Shown here: positions 56,324 through 64,000 of the stretch, piece by piece | Position numbering within the stretch: position 1 is the stretch's first letter | Layout: each line of letters begins with the position of its first letter | Assembly: GCF_014652315.1 (NCBI RefSeq) | Contig: NZ_BMYO01000001.1 | Coordinates: 124,001 to 188,000, forward strand | DNA from: Jeongeupia chitinilytica | GTDB taxonomy: Bacteria > Pseudomonadota > Gammaproteobacteria > Burkholderiales > Chitinibacteraceae | DNA: 64,000 bases | Reading direction: 5' to 3' | Notes under the pieces: generated by a model | What the model was told of the DNA's origin: nothing | Seen by the model: the letters and a program-made list of their open reading frames with translations, nothing else | Database searches by the model: none | Made by a program: the position numbers and the translations under genes

Positions 56324-59300
56324 GTGCTGAAACGCCTGCCTGAAGGTCTGTGCCGCGCTGGCCGGCTGTTGCGGCGGGTGCTTCGCTGGCACGGCCGGCT
56401 GCTGTTGTGGCTGCTCGGCATTGCCACGGCACTGCTGCTGCTGGCTGCCGCGGCGTGGCAGTTCTATTTCGTGCCGCGGCTTGACCAGTTCCGGCCGCAG
56501 ATCGTTGCTGCGCTGTCGAGCGCCAGCGGTGTGCCGCTGACGCTGGAGCACATCGAAGGCGGCTGGCGCGGCGGCCGGCCGCGGCTGACGATGGACGGCG
56601 TCAGCGTGCTCGACGCCTCGCAGGCACTGGCGTTGCGGCTGGCGCGGCTCGACGTCGACCTGACGTGGTGGTCCTTGTTCGTCGGCAAACTGCATTTCAA
56701 GAGCCTGCGGCTCGACGCGCCGCGCATGGTGCTGTCGCGCGACGCCGAAGGCCGGCTGCATCTCGGCAGCCTGGTCCTGCATACCGGACAGGCCGGTCGC
56801 GACAACCGTTTTGTCGACTGGCTGCTCGAGCAGGGCGAGGTCCGGCTGAACGGCGGCGAACTGCTCTGGAACGATGCGCTGACGCAGGCCGGTCCGCAAC
56901 GCTTCAGCGACGTGAGTTTCGTGCTGACGAACTGGTTCGGCCAGCACAAGATCCGGCTGTCGCTGACCCCTCCGGCGGCGATGGCTGAACCGGTCGTGCT
57001 CAGCGGCCGGTTCAGCGGGCAGCATCTTTCCCGGCTGGCGAGCTGGCGTGGCACGCTGGATTTGCGGCTGGCCGATGCCGATCTGGCGCAGGTCTGGGCG
57101 CAGTTGCCCGAGGCGCAACGGCCGTTTCCGGTGCTGTCCGGCCGGGCCGGCGGGCGTCTGTCGTTCGACTTTGCCGACGGCCGGATCGGTTCGGCGCAGA
57201 TGAGCCTGAAGGGGCGCGACTGGCGAGCGCAGGTCGGCGGCTCGCCGCTGGAGCTGGCGAGTTTCGACGGGCGCCTCGCGTTCGAGCACAACGCCAGGCT
57301 GCGGCGTCTCGACGTCAACATTGCCCGTGCCGACGGTCGGAACGGCCTGCTGTGCAGCGGCTGCAGCCTGAGCTACAGCGAAACGGCCGGGGCGCAACAC
57401 AGGCTGAACGCACGCGGCTGGCGGCTGGAAACACTGCCCGCCTATCTGCCGATGCTGCCCAAGGCCTGGGCCGAACAGTGGTCGTCGTTGCGGCTGGCCG
57501 GCGTGCTCAAGGAGGGCGAGCTGGCCTGGGTCGGCAGCACGCCGCGCGATTACAACGGCCGGATGGTCTTCGGCGACGCGACCGTTGCCGGTGTCGCAGG
57601 CTGGCCCGGCTTCAGCGGGGCGGATGTCTGGTTGCAGTTCGACGCGCACCGCGGCGAACTGCAACTGACCAGCCAGCACCTCGGTCTCGACTGGCCGAAC
57701 GAGTTTGCCGAGCCGCTCGCATTCGACAGGGCTGCGGTCGAGGCCAGCTGGCAGCGGCAAGGCGACCGCTGGCAGATTGATCTGCCCAAACTGGTGTTCG
57801 AGAACCGCGATGTTGCACTCGATCTGAAAGCCGGTTACCGCTACCGCACGGCCGACGACGACCTGCTGGAGGTGAACGGCCGGATCGGGCGGCTGGCAGC
57901 GCAGCGTGCCTACGCCTATCTGCCGCATTCGGCCGGCGCCGAGACGCTGGAGTGGCTGAAGCACTCGCTCAAGGCCGGGCAGGGGCTCGACGGCAAGGTG
58001 ACCGTACGCGGGCCACTGGCGAAGTTCCCGTATCCGGACGACAAGGACGGCCGCTTCCAGATCACTGCGCTTGCCCGTGGCGTGACGCTCGACTTTGCCG
58101 ACGGCTGGCCGCCGATCAGCAATATCGACGGCATCCTCGACTTCCACGGCAACCGGATGGACATCCGTGCCGACCGTGGCGCAAAGGTACTGGAAACCAC
58201 ACTGGCGCCGGTGCACGTCGCGATCGCCGATCTGGCGCACCGGCCGTTGCTCGAGATCGACGGCAGCGCCGAAGGCACAACGTCGGCCTTCCTCGACTTC
58301 CTGCGCCAGAGTCCGCTACATGCGCACACGGCGGCGTACATCGACACGCTGAAGGCCGAAGGCAACGGGACGCTGTTGCTCAAGCTGGGGGTACCGCTGG
58401 AAAACCCCGACGCGACGAAGGTGGATGGCCGCTACCGCTTTGGCGAGAACCGGCTCGATTTTGGCGCCGGCGTGCCGGTGCTCGGCCGTGCAAGCGGCGA
58501 ACTCGGGTTTACCGAGCAGCGTTTCGACTTGCGCAATGCCACGGCGCAGGTCCTCGGCGGCGAAAGCCGCATCTCCGGCGCAAGTGGTGCCGATGGCAAG
58601 CTGCGGCTGCAGCTGGCCGGCCAGGTGCAACTCGCCGACGTGATGCGCCGTTATCCGTTCCCGCTGGGCCAGGGCATCAAGGGCCAGATCGGCTATCGGG
58701 GCCAGCTCGAACTCGGCGAGGACGGCTACGCACTGAATCTGCAGTCACCGCTCGCGCAGGCGACAGTCGACCTGCCGGCCCCCCTGGGCAAGCGCATCGG
58801 CGAATCGCGCCCCTTGCGCCTGCTGCTGGCCGGCGACAAGACCGGCAGCCGGATCGAGTTCGGTTACGGCAACCTGCTGGCCGGCGCGCTACGTCTGCCC
58901 GATTCGGGGGCGGCAGCCGGGCAGATCGTGCTGGGCAGTGCAACCGCACCGGCACCGGTGAAGCCGGGCTTTGTCGTCAGCGGCGGCTGGCCGGCACTCG
59001 ACTTGCAGGATTGGGCCAAGCTGATTCCCGCCGGTGGCGGGGACGGGGGTGCGCCGCAGTCGCTGTCCGGCGACCTTGCCTTTGGTCAGTTGAGCGGCTG
59101 GGGGCGACAGCTCAACGCCACCCGACTGCGCTTTGGCGGCGACGGCCGCAACTGGCAGATCGACGTCAGTGCCCGCGAACTGGCGGGCAAATTCGGCTGG
59201 GATGACCGCGGCAACGGCAAGTTGAGCGCACAGCTGCAGCGACTGGTTCTGCCGCTGGCCGAGGCGCCGCCGGGGTCGGCCGCGCAGGAGCCGGTGCACG

Positions 59301-60157
59301 TGGTGGCGGCGGGCGTCCGCAAGCTGCCGGCGCTGGACATCTCGGTAGCCGATCTGCGCTACAGGTCGATGGAACTGGGACGGATGGCGGTGCTGGCGAC
59401 GCAGCAGGGTGATGAATGGCGGCTCGACAAGGTCGAACTCGTCAATCCGGACCTGAATCTGAGCATGAGCGGCAGCTGGAAACAGGGCAGTCACGTCAGT
59501 GGCCGGATCGAGGCCAGCACGCCGAGCGCCGGCAACCTGCTGGGCCGGCTCGGTTATCCGGATACGGTCCGGCGTGCGCCGGCCAAATTCAGCGGCGAGC
59601 TCGGCTGGGACGGTGCGCTGTTTCCGCCGGACCTGAACACGATGCGCGGGACGATGTCGCTCGACGTCGGCGCAGGCCAGTTCGCCAAGGTTGACCCCGG
59701 CGTCGCCCGCTTCCTGTCGGTGCTGAGCCTGCAGGCGCTATCACGGCGGGTGCAGCTCGATTTCCGCGACGTGTTCTCCAGCGGCTTCGAATTCGACGCC
59801 ATCACCGGTCAGGCGAAAATCGACAAGGGTATCGCGCAGACCGACGACCTGATCATCGCCGGACCGGCCGCGCAGGTGCTGTTCCGCGGCAATGCCAACT
59901 TCGTTGCCGGCACCCAGAACCTGCGCGTGCGCATCGTGCCGGTGATCGGCGATACCGTTGCGATCGCGACCGGCATCATCAATCCGGTGATCGGTGTTGC
60001 GGCATTTTTGCTACAGCGCGCACTCCGTGACCCGCTCGGCCAACTGGTTGCCTATGAATACGATATCAGCGGCTCGATGAGCGACCCGCAGGTTCGCCCG
60101 GCCCGGCAAAACCCCGCTGACCGCTTGCGCAACGTAGAACAGGGGATGCGACGATGA
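56324..60157 (+). CDS. yhdP: YhdP-family AsmA-like envelope protein
   Basis: Very large inner-membrane-anchored periplasmic protein of 1277 residues (E. coli YhdP 1266). One N-terminal membrane helix (LLLWLLGIATALLLLAAAAW) is followed by FVPRLDQFRPQIVAALSSASGVPLTLEHIEGGWRGGRPRLTMDGVSVLD, the AsmA-like start, then long beta-rich repeats, DUF3971 and AsmA_2-like segments and the conserved end NPVIGVAAFLLQRALRDPLGQLVAYEYDISGSMSDPQV. YhdP, TamB and YdbH form bridges that carry phospholipid to the outer membrane. The stop overlaps the next ATG by 4 bases, so it is coupled to the nitrilase gene. Confidence 0.93.
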   Translation: MLKRLPEGLCRAGRLLRRVLRWHGRLLLWLLGIATALLLLAAAAWQFYFVPRLDQFRPQIVAALSSASGVPLTLEHIEGGWRGGRPRLTMDGVSVLDASQALALRLARLDVDLTWWSLFVGKLHFKSLRLDAPRMVLSRDAEGRLHLGSLVLHTGQAGRDNRFVDWLLEQGEVRLNGGELLWNDALTQAGPQRFSDVSFVLTNWFGQHKIRLSLTPPAAMAEPVVLSGRFSGQHLSRLASWRGTLDLRLADADLAQVWAQLPEAQRPFPVLSGRAGGRLSFDFADGRIGSAQMSLKGRDWRAQVGGSPLELASFDGRLAFEHNARLRRLDVNIARADGRNGLLCSGCSLSYSETAGAQHRLNARGWRLETLPAYLPMLPKAWAEQWSSLRLAGVLKEGELAWVGSTPRDYNGRMVFGDATVAGVAGWPGFSGADVWLQFDAHRGELQLTSQHLGLDWPNEFAEPLAFDRAAVEASWQRQGDRWQIDLPKLVFENRDVALDLKAGYRYRTADDDLLEVNGRIGRLAAQRAYAYLPHSAGAETLEWLKHSLKAGQGLDGKVTVRGPLAKFPYPDDKDGRFQITALARGVTLDFADGWPPISNIDGILDFHGNRMDIRADRGAKVLETTLAPVHVAIADLAHRPLLEIDGSAEGTTSAFLDFLRQSPLHAHTAAYIDTLKAEGNGTLLLKLGVPLENPDATKVDGRYRFGENRLDFGAGVPVLGRASGELGFTEQRFDLRNATAQVLGGESRISGASGADGKLRLQLAGQVQLADVMRRYPFPLGQGIKGQIGYRGQLELGEDGYALNLQSPLAQATVDLPAPLGKRIGESRPLRLLLAGDKTGSRIEFGYGNLLAGALRLPDSGAAAGQIVLGSATAPAPVKPGFVVSGGWPALDLQDWAKLIPAGGGDGGAPQSLSGDLAFGQLSGWGRQLNATRLRFGGDGRNWQIDVSARELAGKFGWDDRGNGKLSAQLQRLVLPLAEAPPGSAAQEPVHVVAAGVRKLPALDISVADLRYRSMELGRMAVLATQQGDEWRLDKVELVNPDLNLSMSGSWKQGSHVSGRIEASTPSAGNLLGRLGYPDTVRRAPAKFSGELGWDGALFPPDLNTMRGTMSLDVGAGQFAKVDPGVARFLSVLSLQALSRRVQLDFRDVFSSGFEFDAITGQAKIDKGIAQTDDLIIAGPAAQVLFRGNANFVAGTQNLRVRIVPVIGDTVAIATGIINPVIGVAAFLLQRALRDPLGQLVAYEYDISGSMSDPQVRPARQNPADRLRNVEQGMRR

Positions 60158-60957
60158 AGACCTTTTCCGCAACGGCCGTCCAGATGGTGTCGACCCCCGA
60201 TGTGGCCGACAACCTCAAGACCGCCACCGCACTGATCGAGCGTGCCGTCGATGCCGGTTCGGCGCTGGTGGTGCTGCCCGAATACTTCGCGATCATGGGC
60301 CTGCGCGATACCGACAAGCTCGCCGTGGCCGAAGCCTTCGGCAGCGGACTGATCCAGGATTTTCTGGCTGCACAGGCCGAGCGGCACGGCATCTGGCTGG
60401 TCGGCGGTACCGTGCCGCTCGCGGCGCCAGGCGCCAGACGCATCCGCAACGCCAGTCTGGTGTTCGATCCATCCGGCAGCTGCGCCGGCCGTTACGACAA
60501 GATCCACCTGTTCGGTTTCGACAACGGCAACGAGCATTACGCCGAAGCCGACACGATCGAGGCGGGCGAGACCCCGCTCGTGCTCGACACGTCATTCGGC
60601 CGGCTCGGCGTTGCCGTGTGCTACGACCTGCGCTTTCCGGAGCTGTTCCGTCAGGCCGGACACGTCGATGTCTGGGCGCTGCCGGCGGCGTTTACCGCAA
60701 CCACCGGCAGGGCGCACTGGGAGGTGTTGCTGCGGTCCCGGGCGATCGAAAACCAGTGCTTCGTCGTCGCTTCGGCGCAGGGGGGCGTGCACCGGAGCGG
60801 CCGGGAAACCTGGGGGCACAGCATGATCGTCGACCCTTGGGGGCAGGTTCTCGCCAGCCATGATGTTGGTGCCGGCCTTGCCAGTGCCGAACTCAAGGCC
60901 AGCCAGCTCGAGCGCGTGCGCAAGGTGCTGCCGGCACTGTCGCACCGCCGGCTGTAA
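60154..60957 (+). CDS. Nitrilase-superfamily amidase (Nit1/Nit2-like)
   Basis: Carbon-nitrogen hydrolase of 267 residues. The catalytic triad is present: Glu43 (VLPEYFA), Lys116 (YDKIHLFGF) and Cys156 (VCYDLRFPELFR). The CYDLRFPELFR and EYF motifs are those of the Nit branch: omega-amidase or deaminated-glutathione amidase, which cleans up metabolite damage. It begins inside the end of yhdP (ATGA overlap) and lies upstream of tldD, an arrangement common in beta- and gammaproteobacteria. True nitrile hydrolysis is unlikely. Confidence 0.9.
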   Translation: MKTFSATAVQMVSTPDVADNLKTATALIERAVDAGSALVVLPEYFAIMGLRDTDKLAVAEAFGSGLIQDFLAAQAERHGIWLVGGTVPLAAPGARRIRNASLVFDPSGSCAGRYDKIHLFGFDNGNEHYAEADTIEAGETPLVLDTSFGRLGVAVCYDLRFPELFRQAGHVDVWALPAAFTATTGRAHWEVLLRSRAIENQCFVVASAQGGVHRSGRETWGHSMIVDPWGQVLASHDVGAGLASAELKASQLERVRKVLPALSHRRL

Positions 60958-61101
60958 ACGGACCGCCGTGCCGGCTGGCCGGTGCCCGGGACGGGCGGGA
61001 ACCGACGCATCGATCCGTGGCCCAACCGGCAAGCGGCATCGTCGCCTTGCTTTGCAACGGCGCTTGACGGATGCTTGAGCCCTTTTTCGCAGGGGATGCC
61101 C

Positions 61102-62538
61102 ATGACCGCGCTCCAGACCGCACACAGCATGCTGCTTTCACCGTTCGGCCTCGACGATTCGCGGCTCGATCAGGTGTTCGGTGCGCTGATGCACCACGAC
61201 CTCGACTATGCCGACCTCTACTTCCAGTACAGCCGCGCCGAGGCGTGGAGCCTGGACGAAGGCATCGTCAAGTCCGGCAGTTTCCACATCGACCAGGGCG
61301 TCGGCGTGCGTGCGGTCTCGGGCGAGAAAACCGCATTTGCCTATTCGGACGACATCGGTCTGCAGCCGCTGCTCGACGCCGCCGGCGCAACCCGGGCGAT
61401 CGGCCGGCAAGGCGGGAACGGTGTCGCCGTGCGCCATCTGCCCGTGGCCGGACACGCGCTGTACCGGCCGGTCGATCCGCTGGCCAGCCTGAACGAGGTT
61501 GCCAAGGTGGCGCTGCTGGAAAAACTCGAACGCATCGCCCGGGCGATCGACCCGCGCGTGGTCCAGGTGATGGCCAGTCTGGCGTCCGAGTACGAAGTGG
61601 TTTTCGTTGCACGCCATGACGGCCATCGTGCCGCCGACGTGCGTCCGCTGGTGCGTCTGAGCCTGCAGGTGATCGTCGAGCAGGACGGCCGGCGCGAGCA
61701 GGGTGGTGCCGGGGGCGGGGGCCGTTTCGATTACGCCCATTTCAGCGACGACGTGCTCGCCGATTACGCCAAGAAGGCGGTCGACCAGGCGCTGCTCAAT
61801 CTCGAGGCCCGACCGGCGCCGGCCGGCGAGATGACCGTCGTGCTCGGCAACGGCTGGCCCGGCATCCTGCTGCACGAAGCGATCGGCCACGGTCTTGAGG
61901 GTGACTTCAACCGCAAGGGCAGCTCGGCGTTCTCGGGCAAGATCGGCCAGCGCGTCGCCGCAGCGGGCGTGACGGTGATCGATGACGGTACGATTCCGGA
62001 CCGCCGCGGCTCGCTCAACGTCGACGACGAGGGCAACCCGACCAGCCGCACCGTGCTGATCGAGGACGGCATCCTCAAGGGCTATATGCAGGATAGCCTG
62101 AACGCTAGGCTGATGGGCATGCCGCTGACCGGTAACGGCCGGCGCGAGAGCTACGCCCACCTGCCGATGCCGCGGATGACCAACACCATCATGCTCGGCG
62201 GCGACAAGGACCCGGGCGAGATTCTTGCATCGGTCAAGCGCGGCCTGTACGCGGCCAACTTCGGCGGCGGCCAGGTCGACATCACCAGCGGCAAGTTCGT
62301 GTTCTCCGCCGCCGAGGCGTGGTATGTCGAGGACGGCAAGCTGCTGTATCCGGTCAAGGGCGCGACGCTGATCGGCAACGGTCCGGATGTCCTGACCCGG
62401 GTGTCGATGATCGGCAACGACATGGCGCTCGATCCGGGTGTCGGTACCTGCGGCAAGGAAGGCCAGAGCGTGCCGGTCGGCGTCGGCCAGCCGACGCTGC
62501 GGGTCGATGGCGGCCTGACCGTCGGTGGTACAGCCTGA
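61102..62538 (+). CDS. tldD: Metalloprotease TldD
   Basis: Half of the TldD/TldE zinc protease, which degrades unfolded peptides and matures some ribosomally made peptides such as microcin B17. 478 residues (E. coli 481). The zinc site is HEAIGH in [27 protein letters not shown]; other signatures are [18 protein letters not shown] [32 protein letters not shown], and the end [31 protein letters not shown] at 61102 was chosen since AGGGG sits six bases before it; the in-frame ATG at 61096 overlaps that site. Partner tldE/pmbA is not in the window. 144 bases separate it from the nitrilase gene. Confidence 0.95.
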   Translation: MTALQTAHSMLLSPFGLDDSRLDQVFGALMHHDLDYADLYFQYSRAEAWSLDEGIVKSGSFHIDQGVGVRAVSGEKTAFAYSDDIGLQPLLDAAGATRAIGRQGGNGVAVRHLPVAGHALYRPVDPLASLNEVAKVALLEKLERIARAIDPRVVQVMASLASEYEVVFVARHDGHRAADVRPLVRLSLQVIVEQDGRREQGGAGGGGRFDYAHFSDDVLADYAKKAVDQALLNLEARPAPAGEMTVVLGNGWPGILLHEAIGHGLEGDFNRKGSSAFSGKIGQRVAAAGVTVIDDGTIPDRRGSLNVDDEGNPTSRTVLIEDGILKGYMQDSLNARLMGMPLTGNGRRESYAHLPMPRMTNTIMLGGDKDPGEILASVKRGLYAANFGGGQVDITSGKFVFSAAEAWYVEDGKLLYPVKGATLIGNGPDVLTRVSMIGNDMALDPGVGTCGKEGQSVPVGVGQPTLRVDGGLTVGGTA

Positions 62539-62888
62539 TGCCGATCGCGCAGGACACGCTCTACCTGCTGACGCCGGGTTATGCCGTTGACGATCATGGG
62601 CCGCATTTCTGTGCCGATTGCGCGACCGTCGAGGGCTTCCTCGCCTATTACCCGCAACTGGCCGGGCGGTTCGCCATCGAACGGATCGGCTTTTCGCGGC
62701 CGCGCCCCGAGCTCGTGCCGCTGCTCGGCGACGACCACCAGGGCTGCCCCGTGCTGATTCTGGCCGCGGCCAGTGAAGCCGGTGCGGACCTGCCGCTGCA
62801 GACTGCAAACGGCCTGCGCTTCATCGACGAGCCGAAGGCGATCCTGCGCTATCTCGGTCGCAAACACGGCGTCGGCACGCCCTCCTGA
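62538..62888 (+). CDS. DUF3088 family protein
   Basis: 116 residues. The sequence begins DTLYLLTPGYAVDDHGPHFCADCATVEGFLAYYPQLAGRFAIERIGFSRPRPELVPLLG, with FCADCATVEGFL resembling the thioredoxin-fold CxxC region of DUF3088, and ends FIDEPKAILRYLGRKHGVG, like a glutathione-S-transferase N-domain end. It may be a thioredoxin-like protein; function unknown. Its ATG shares a base with the tldD stop (TGATG), so the two are translationally coupled. Confidence 0.8.
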   Translation: MPIAQDTLYLLTPGYAVDDHGPHFCADCATVEGFLAYYPQLAGRFAIERIGFSRPRPELVPLLGDDHQGCPVLILAAASEAGADLPLQTANGLRFIDEPKAILRYLGRKHGVGTPS

Positions 62889-62960
62889 AACGGCAGCTTG
62901 CGGACTTTCCCGATGCGGCAGGCAACGACGGCGGCGTAAGCTGCCGTTGTCGTTTTCAGG
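62884..62960. repeat. Long inverted repeat between DUF3088 and the last gene
   Basis: AACGGCAGCTT (62889-62899) and AAGCTGCCGTT (62938-62948) are perfect 11-base arms around 38 bases. Outer arms CCTGAAA (62884-62890) and TTTCAGG (62954-62960) extend it with a small bulge. It may be the tldD operon terminator (TTGTCGTTTT follows the inner arm) or a structured leader for the next gene, whose ATG is 9 bases on. Confidence 0.6.
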
Positions 62961-62969
62961 GAAAGAGGC

Positions 62970-64000
62970 ATGGTCCGTTTTGACAGTATCCGCGCCCGCA
63001 ACGGTGCACGGATCGGTACGCTGACGCTTGACGCGCCGGCCCGGCTCAACGCCCAGACGCTCGCCATGGTCGATGCAATGCTGGCGCAGCTCGACGCCTG
63101 GCAGGCCGACCCCGAGGTCGTCGCGGTGCTGGTCTCGGCCAGCGGCGAGCGGGCATTCTGTGCCGGCGGTGACATCCGTGCGCTGTACGACGCGATGGTC
63201 ACGCCGGGGCACATCGATCGTGGCGACCGCTTTTTCGCCCGCGAATACCTGCTCTGCCACCGGGTACGACACTTTTCCAAACCGGTCATCGCCTTCGGCT
63301 TCGGCGCGATCATGGGGGGCGGCTGGGGACTGTACTCTGCGGCGAGCCATCGTTTGCTCCGCGCCGATGCCCAGCTGGCGATGCCCGAAATTGCCATCGG
63401 CCTGTTCCCCGATGTCGGCGCCAGCCGCTGGCTGCATGCCTTGCCGGACGGTTTGGGGCGATTCCTGGCGCTGACCGGCAGCCGCATCAATGCCTGCGAT
63501 GCGCTGGCCAGCGGGGTGGCGCACGGCCTGACCGGCGCCGTGGGACGGGACGAGTTCACGCACGCGCTTGCCGGACTGCACTGGCAGGGGGCACGCAATC
63601 ATGACGACGAGATGCTATCCGACTGGCTTGCCGGTTTCGCCCGGCAGCACCGGGCGGAAGGACCCGCATCGCGCTGGTCGCACGAGCGGCATCACGTCGA
63701 AGATCTTGTCGGCGGCGACAGCCTCGACGACATTGCGATGCGGCTGCATCGCAGCGCCAAAGGCGACGACTGGCTGGCCCACGGTTGCGCACAGTTCGCC
63801 GCCGGCTCGCCGACGTCGGCGACGCTGATCTGGCGCATGGCCGAGCGTGCGCTGCGGATCGACGACGATGCGCTGCTGGCACTCGAAACCGGTGTCGCCT
63901 CGTTCTGTCTGCGCCATGGCGACTTCCGCGAAGGCGTTCGTGCCAAGCTCGTCGACCGCGATGGCCTGCCGCGCTGGCAGGCGACGACGCTGGCCGAGGC
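62970..64000 (+). CDS. Enoyl-CoA hydratase/isomerase family protein, HIBYL-CoA hydrolase-like (3' end outside window)
   Basis: The frame is open from the ATG at 62970 (AAAGAGG before it) to the end of the window, at least 343 residues. Crotonase-fold motifs: IGTLTLDAPARLNAQTLAMVDAMLAQL, the oxyanion segment SGERAFCAGGDIRALYD, and FGAIMGGGWGLYSAASHRLLRADAQLAMPEIAIGLFPDVGASRWL. The length beyond 300 residues and the MPEIAIGLFPDVG pattern favour the 3-hydroxyisobutyryl-CoA hydrolase branch of valine breakdown over simple enoyl-CoA hydratase (about 260 residues). Other valine catabolism genes would be expected to the right. Its start lies directly after a long inverted repeat. Confidence 0.85.
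   Translation, partial: MVRFDSIRARNGARIGTLTLDAPARLNAQTLAMVDAMLAQLDAWQADPEVVAVLVSASGERAFCAGGDIRALYDAMVTPGHIDRGDRFFAREYLLCHRVRHFSKPVIAFGFGAIMGGGWGLYSAASHRLLRADAQLAMPEIAIGLFPDVGASRWLHALPDGLGRFLALTGSRINACDALASGVAHGLTGAVGRDEFTHALAGLHWQGARNHDDEMLSDWLAGFARQHRAEGPASRWSHERHHVEDLVGGDSLDDIAMRLHRSAKGDDWLAHGCAQFAAGSPTSATLIWRMAERALRIDDDALLALETGVASFCLRHGDFREGVRAKLVDRDGLPRWQATTLAE

Noticed and set aside
60982..61101. N-terminal extension of TldD
   Set aside because: The extra 40 residues are out of family, and a Shine-Dalgarno sequence lies just before the ATG at 61102.

Overview
The window is chromosomal DNA of a high-GC Gram-negative bacterium, most likely a betaproteobacterium of the Neisseriales (Chromobacteriaceae/Chitinibacteraceae type). 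This is inferred from gene content and order: comL/bamD head to head with rluD, FmdB-DUF502-aspS, tldD, glnE and yhdP. It is also suggested by flagellar genes and a secreted chitin-binding esterase. No insertion sequence, prophage, integrase or CRISPR array was seen. Coding density is high, and most long antisense frames are shadows caused by GC-rich codon use.

Layout. 0-2 kb: end of flagellar fliR, then folE2. 1.8-6.6 kb: a small inverse autotransporter; a membrane protein with a tail of exactly 62 perfect Asp-Ser-Ser repeats; pgeF, rluD, bamD. 6.6-7.1 kb: a four-gene tRNA array (Ala-Glu-Arg-Glu) with a clear promoter and terminator. 7.2-12 kb: a hydrolase and a glycerol locus glpD-glpK-tpiA. 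12.2-28.5 kb: an OmpR/EnvZ-type two-component pair divergent from a Spy/CpxP-like chaperone, then two complete tripartite efflux systems (MdtABC-like plus outer membrane factor, MacAB-like plus outer membrane factor). 28.7-37.2 kb: oxidoreductase/LysR pair, beta-lactamase-fold esterase, CBM5-CE2 esterase, TPR and DUF1697 proteins, and an AmpR-like regulator divergent from a class A beta-lactamase.

37.5-43.8 kb holds the most interesting region. A minus-strand gene set encodes, in transcription order, a 462-residue fusion of a heme-oxygenase-like diiron oxidase and a cupin, a Rieske protein, an MFS transporter, an ATP-grasp ligase and a free-standing B3/B4 tRNA-editing-type domain protein. The fusion has the architecture of SznF, the N-nitrosourea-forming enzyme of streptozotocin biosynthesis, and all ten expected iron ligands fall at matching positions. 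Directly upstream on the same strand is tag (3-methyladenine DNA glycosylase I), which repairs the lesion that methylating N-nitroso compounds make. An Lrp/AsnC regulator lies at the other end and an ArgO/LysE-type exporter lies nearby. I read this as a candidate N-nitroso natural-product locus with possible built-in self-protection. The chemistry and the self-protection are inference.

43.7-64 kb: a chemoreceptor with a sigma-28-type promoter, the LysE-family exporter, tonB with a Fur-like box, a Fiu/PiuA-like siderophore receptor with its PiuC partner, FmdB-DUF502-aspS, a small cysteine-containing unknown, glnE, and the row yhdP-nitrilase-tldD-DUF3088. The window ends inside an enoyl-CoA hydratase/HIBYL-CoA hydrolase family gene.
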